A stretch of 7,214 nucleotides of DNA from DASQHY01 sp035602605 (GTDB taxonomy: Bacteria > Acidobacteriota > Terriglobia > Acidiferrales > UBA7541), in assembly GCA_035602605.1 (NCBI GenBank), contig DATNLZ010000129.1, positions 1 to 7,214 on the forward strand, in the 5' to 3' direction. The notes under the pieces were generated by a model. It had not been told where the DNA came from, searched no databases, and saw nothing but the letters and a program-made list of their open reading frames with translations. The position numbers and the translations under genes were made by a program. This document shows positions 5,694 to 7,214 of the stretch, in pieces. Within the stretch, counting starts at the first letter, position 1. Each line of letters begins with the position of its first letter.

Positions 5694-7100
5694 TCAGGCT
5701 ATTCCTCGCAAGATCATTTCACCCGATGGAATACCGACGAAGGTTCCCTTCTCATAAATCTTTTGTCCCCGAAGAAATGTCGCTTGCACAACGCCGCGGA
5801 GCATTTGCCCGGAATAGGGTGTCAGCTTGTGGCGATGATGCAGCACTGCGGCGTCGACGCCAAACGTTGCATCGGGATCCCAAACCACTAGATCAGCATC
5901 ATATCCTTTATCGATCGTGCCCTTGGTCTTGCTCAAACCTACCAGGTCTGCCGGCGCGAAACTAAGCCACGCAGCCAATTGCGATACAGAGTAGCTGCGC
6001 TGCTCGGCCGCGGTCCACACCAGCGGCAGCCTGAGTTGCAGCGATGAGATTCCGCCCCAGGCAAGCAGGAAATCACCGGTCCCTTTGCGCTTCATGTCCG
6101 GCGGGCACGGCGAATGATCGGAGACGACCATGTCGATTAGCCCTTCGTCGAGAGCACTCCAGAGTGCTTCGTTGTTTTCCGACTCACGGATCGGGGGACA
6201 GCATTTGAACTCGGTAGCACCCTCAGGAATCGTTTCCGCGGTGAGACACAAGTAGTGTGGGCAAGTTTCCACGGTGATGGCCCCACCCGCAGCGCGCGCT
6301 TGCCGCAACGCAGGAAGGGCATCGCTCGAAGAAAGATGCACGATGTGCGCGCGACAACCGGTTTCGCGGCTGAGTCGAATGACCGTTGCGACCGCCTGGT
6401 CTTCGGCTGTTCGCGGTCGCGAGCGCAAAAATGTTGAATACTGGCGAGAATTTGCGTGCTGTAGTTTGACTGCCTGCTCCGCTTCTTCCACAGGCCCTGG
6501 GAGCTCGGCGTGAATGGCCAGCACGGCGCCGATGCGGGCCAATTCCTCGAGAGCCATGCGCAGGTCGGGCTCTTCAAGGTGGCCAAATTCCGCAACCCCC
6601 GAAGAGATGAGAAAACATTTGAATCCAAGCACCCCGGAATCGAACAGTGGGCGAAGTTGCGCGAGGTTTCCGGGGACCACACCGCCCCAAAAACCAACAT
6701 CAACCCAGCAGTTCCCTCGCGCGGCATGGAGTTTCTCGGCGAGGGCCCGGCACGTTGTCGTCGGGGGAATCGAGTTCAGAGGCATGTCCACGAGCGTGGT
6801 TACGCCGCCTGCGGCGGCGGCTCGCGTTGCTGAGACGAAGCCCTCCCAGTCTGCGCGGCCTGGCTCATTGACGTGCACGTGGGTGTCAACCAGGCCAGGC
6901 ATTACGACGGAGCGACCGACATCGTACAGCGGCCAGTCTCGCGGGAACTCGTTTATGCCGGCAACTTCTTTGATTCGGCCATCCTGAATATGGATGGAGG
7001 ACGGCCTAACGGCGTCCCGAATCACGACTCGTTCGCTACGAATGACCAGGTTAGTGATAACTCCCCACGCGTAAACGCGGGGGCTTCTCAAGCCACGCAT
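5694..7100 (-). CDS. allB: Allantoinase, with an apparently transposon-derived 5' end
   Basis: A 468-residue cyclic amidohydrolase that hydrolyses allantoin to allantoate at a binuclear metal centre. Metal ligands by motif: DTHVHVNEPGR (H74, H76), GFKCFL (carbamylated Lys161), AIHAE (H197), HIVHLSS (H255) and VVSDHSPC (D328). PLNSIPPTT and GGISSLQ also fit allantoinase, and length is close to E. coli AllB (about 453). The native N-terminus should begin near NLVIRSERVV. The roughly 16 codons before it (MRGLRSPRVYAWGVIT) are out-of-family and are the reading of an IS200/IS605-type right-end hairpin. The ATG at 7100 lies inside the 3' end of a tnpB remnant, with only a weak AGAGG (7115-7111) 10 nt upstream. 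The first canonical start beyond the IS end is GTG at 7025, which would delete the first beta strand. First gene of the operon. Confidence 0.93.
   Translation of the reverse strand: MRGLRSPRVYAWGVITNLVIRSERVVIRDAVRPSSIHIQDGRIKEVAGINEFPRDWPLYDVGRSVVMPGLVDTHVHVNEPGRADWEGFVSATRAAAAGGVTTLVDMPLNSIPPTTTCRALAEKLHAARGNCWVDVGFWGGVVPGNLAQLRPLFDSGVLGFKCFLISSGVAEFGHLEEPDLRMALEELARIGAVLAIHAELPGPVEEAEQAVKLQHANSRQYSTFLRSRPRTAEDQAVATVIRLSRETGCRAHIVHLSSSDALPALRQARAAGGAITVETCPHYLCLTAETIPEGATEFKCCPPIRESENNEALWSALDEGLIDMVVSDHSPCPPDMKRKGTGDFLLAWGGISSLQLRLPLVWTAAEQRSYSVSQLAAWLSFAPADLVGLSKTKGTIDKGYDADLVVWDPDATFGVDAAVLHHRHKLTPYSGQMLRGVVQATFLRGQKIYEKGTFVGIPSGEMILRGIA
7063..7083 (-). repeat. IS200/IS605-type right-end hairpin
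   Basis: Read on the minus strand: CCCC CGCGT, loop TT, then ACGCG, a one-base T bulge, GGGG, followed by AGTTATCAC. A GC-rich stem-loop followed by GGGGAG...TCAC directly after tnpB is the usual look of these right ends. It is not a terminator, having no T-tract. Confidence 0.65.
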
Positions 7101-7214
7101 GAGCTAATTGCCTCTACGTTGTCGCTTGAAGGCAGTATCCCTGCCCGCTGTAAGATTACTTGTGCCGAAACGTGGTCTCGTGATGCGATGAGACCACACG
7201 ACAAACAGACATGC
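7088..7214 (-). pseudogene. tnpB: TnpB (IS200/IS605 family), C-terminal fragment at right edge
   Basis: On the minus strand, offset from the allB frame, 7213-7088 reads HVCLSCGLIASRDHVSAQVI, then LQRAGILPSSDNVEAISSCVA and a TGA at 7090-7088. CLSCG is the second zinc-ribbon knuckle. SRDHVSA aligns with the RuvC-III motif DRDxNAA and keeps the aspartate, but has Val where Asn is usual. RAGxxPSxxNV...CVA fits TnpB tails as I recall them. The frame past the TGA still reads EAPAFTRGEL, which may mean the TGA is a nonsense change. The rest of the gene is outside the window, so it could be intact, truncated or nuclease-dead; calling it a pseudogene is provisional. Its last 13 bases overlap the allB ATG. 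Confidence 0.62.
7172..7197. repeat. 8-bp perfect inverted repeat inside the tnpB 3' end
   Basis: GTGGTCTC (7172-7179) and GAGACCAC (7190-7197) form a perfect stem with a 10-nt loop. It falls in the codons for the CGLIASRDH segment of TnpB. Being inside the expected omega-RNA region, it may be a scaffold stem. No T-tract follows on either strand. Confidence 0.6.

Larger units (their letters stand above)
7054..7214 (-). ncRNA. Candidate TnpB omega-RNA (right-end RNA) scaffold
   Basis: In IS200/IS605 elements the guide RNA scaffold overlaps the 3' end of tnpB and the right end, with the guide just outside. Here the tnpB tail contains an 8-bp hairpin (7172-7197) and the right end contains a 9-bp stem (7063-7083) followed by GGGGAGTTATCAC ending at 7054. 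A guide would then begin at about 7053, inside allB. Structure and context are seen directly; expression and function are inference. The 5' limit is unknown. Confidence 0.4.

Noticed and set aside
5690..5700. AGCCTCAGGCT palindrome at the end of allB
   Set aside because: The arms are 5 bp with a one-base centre and coincide with the stop codon region. It cannot form a useful hairpin and is likely chance.
7172..7197. The 8-bp inverted repeat as an operator or terminator upstream of allB
   Set aside because: There is no T-tract, and the stem sits in TnpB zinc-ribbon/RuvC codons, so coding or omega-RNA structure explains it better. A regulator site is not excluded.
7101..7214. A sigma-70 promoter for allB
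   Set aside because: The best -10-like GATACT on the minus strand has no acceptable -35 at the right distance.

Overview
This window holds a compact urate-to-allantoate degradation cluster flanked by remnants of two unrelated insertion sequences. GC is fairly high, and the protein style (a membrane-bound PuuD urate oxidase, a large DUF6986 aldolase-like enzyme, an exported hypothetical protein with a TIG domain) suggests a soil bacterium, possibly Acidobacteriota. That taxonomic guess is inference.

Layout. 1-68 (minus) is the first 22 codons of an ISNCY-type transposase running off the left edge. It is followed by the terminal region of that element, which carries two direct copies of a 22-bp GGACATT-type motif at 89-134. 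292-2385 (plus) encodes a 697-residue exported protein of unknown function, with a caspase/gingipain-like His...Cys pattern followed by an IPT/TIG domain. 2452-3915 (plus) encodes a DUF6986 (HpcH/HpaI aldolase/CitE-fold) protein whose most sensible start is a non-canonical ATA. Convergent to it is a minus-strand operon read from right to left: allB (7100-5694), uraD (5634-5110), uraH (5083-4739), puuD (4737-3934). Upstream of allB on the same strand, 7214-7088 encodes the last 41 residues of an IS200/IS605-type TnpB. Its right-end hairpin (7083-7063) lies inside the first codons of the allB frame.

Function. PuuD oxidises urate to 5-hydroxyisourate at the membrane. UraH hydrolyses this to OHCU, UraD decarboxylates OHCU to (S)-allantoin, and AllB opens the hydantoin ring to allantoate. 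Allantoate and ureidoglycolate enzymes, xanthine dehydrogenase and transporters are not in the window. The DUF6986 protein could act on a downstream C2 product such as glyoxylate, but this is inference.

Most interesting points: (i) the allantoinase start codon and roughly its first 16 codons appear to come from a TnpB element's right end, so a TnpB omega-RNA scaffold and its guide position would overlap the 5' end of allB; (ii) PuuD lacks the usual C-terminal cytochrome c domain; (iii) the DUF6986 gene appears to start at ATA inside a small palindrome; (iv) an uncharacterised exported caspase-like/TIG protein lies beside an IS end. No tRNA, rRNA, CRISPR array or convincing factor-independent terminator was seen.
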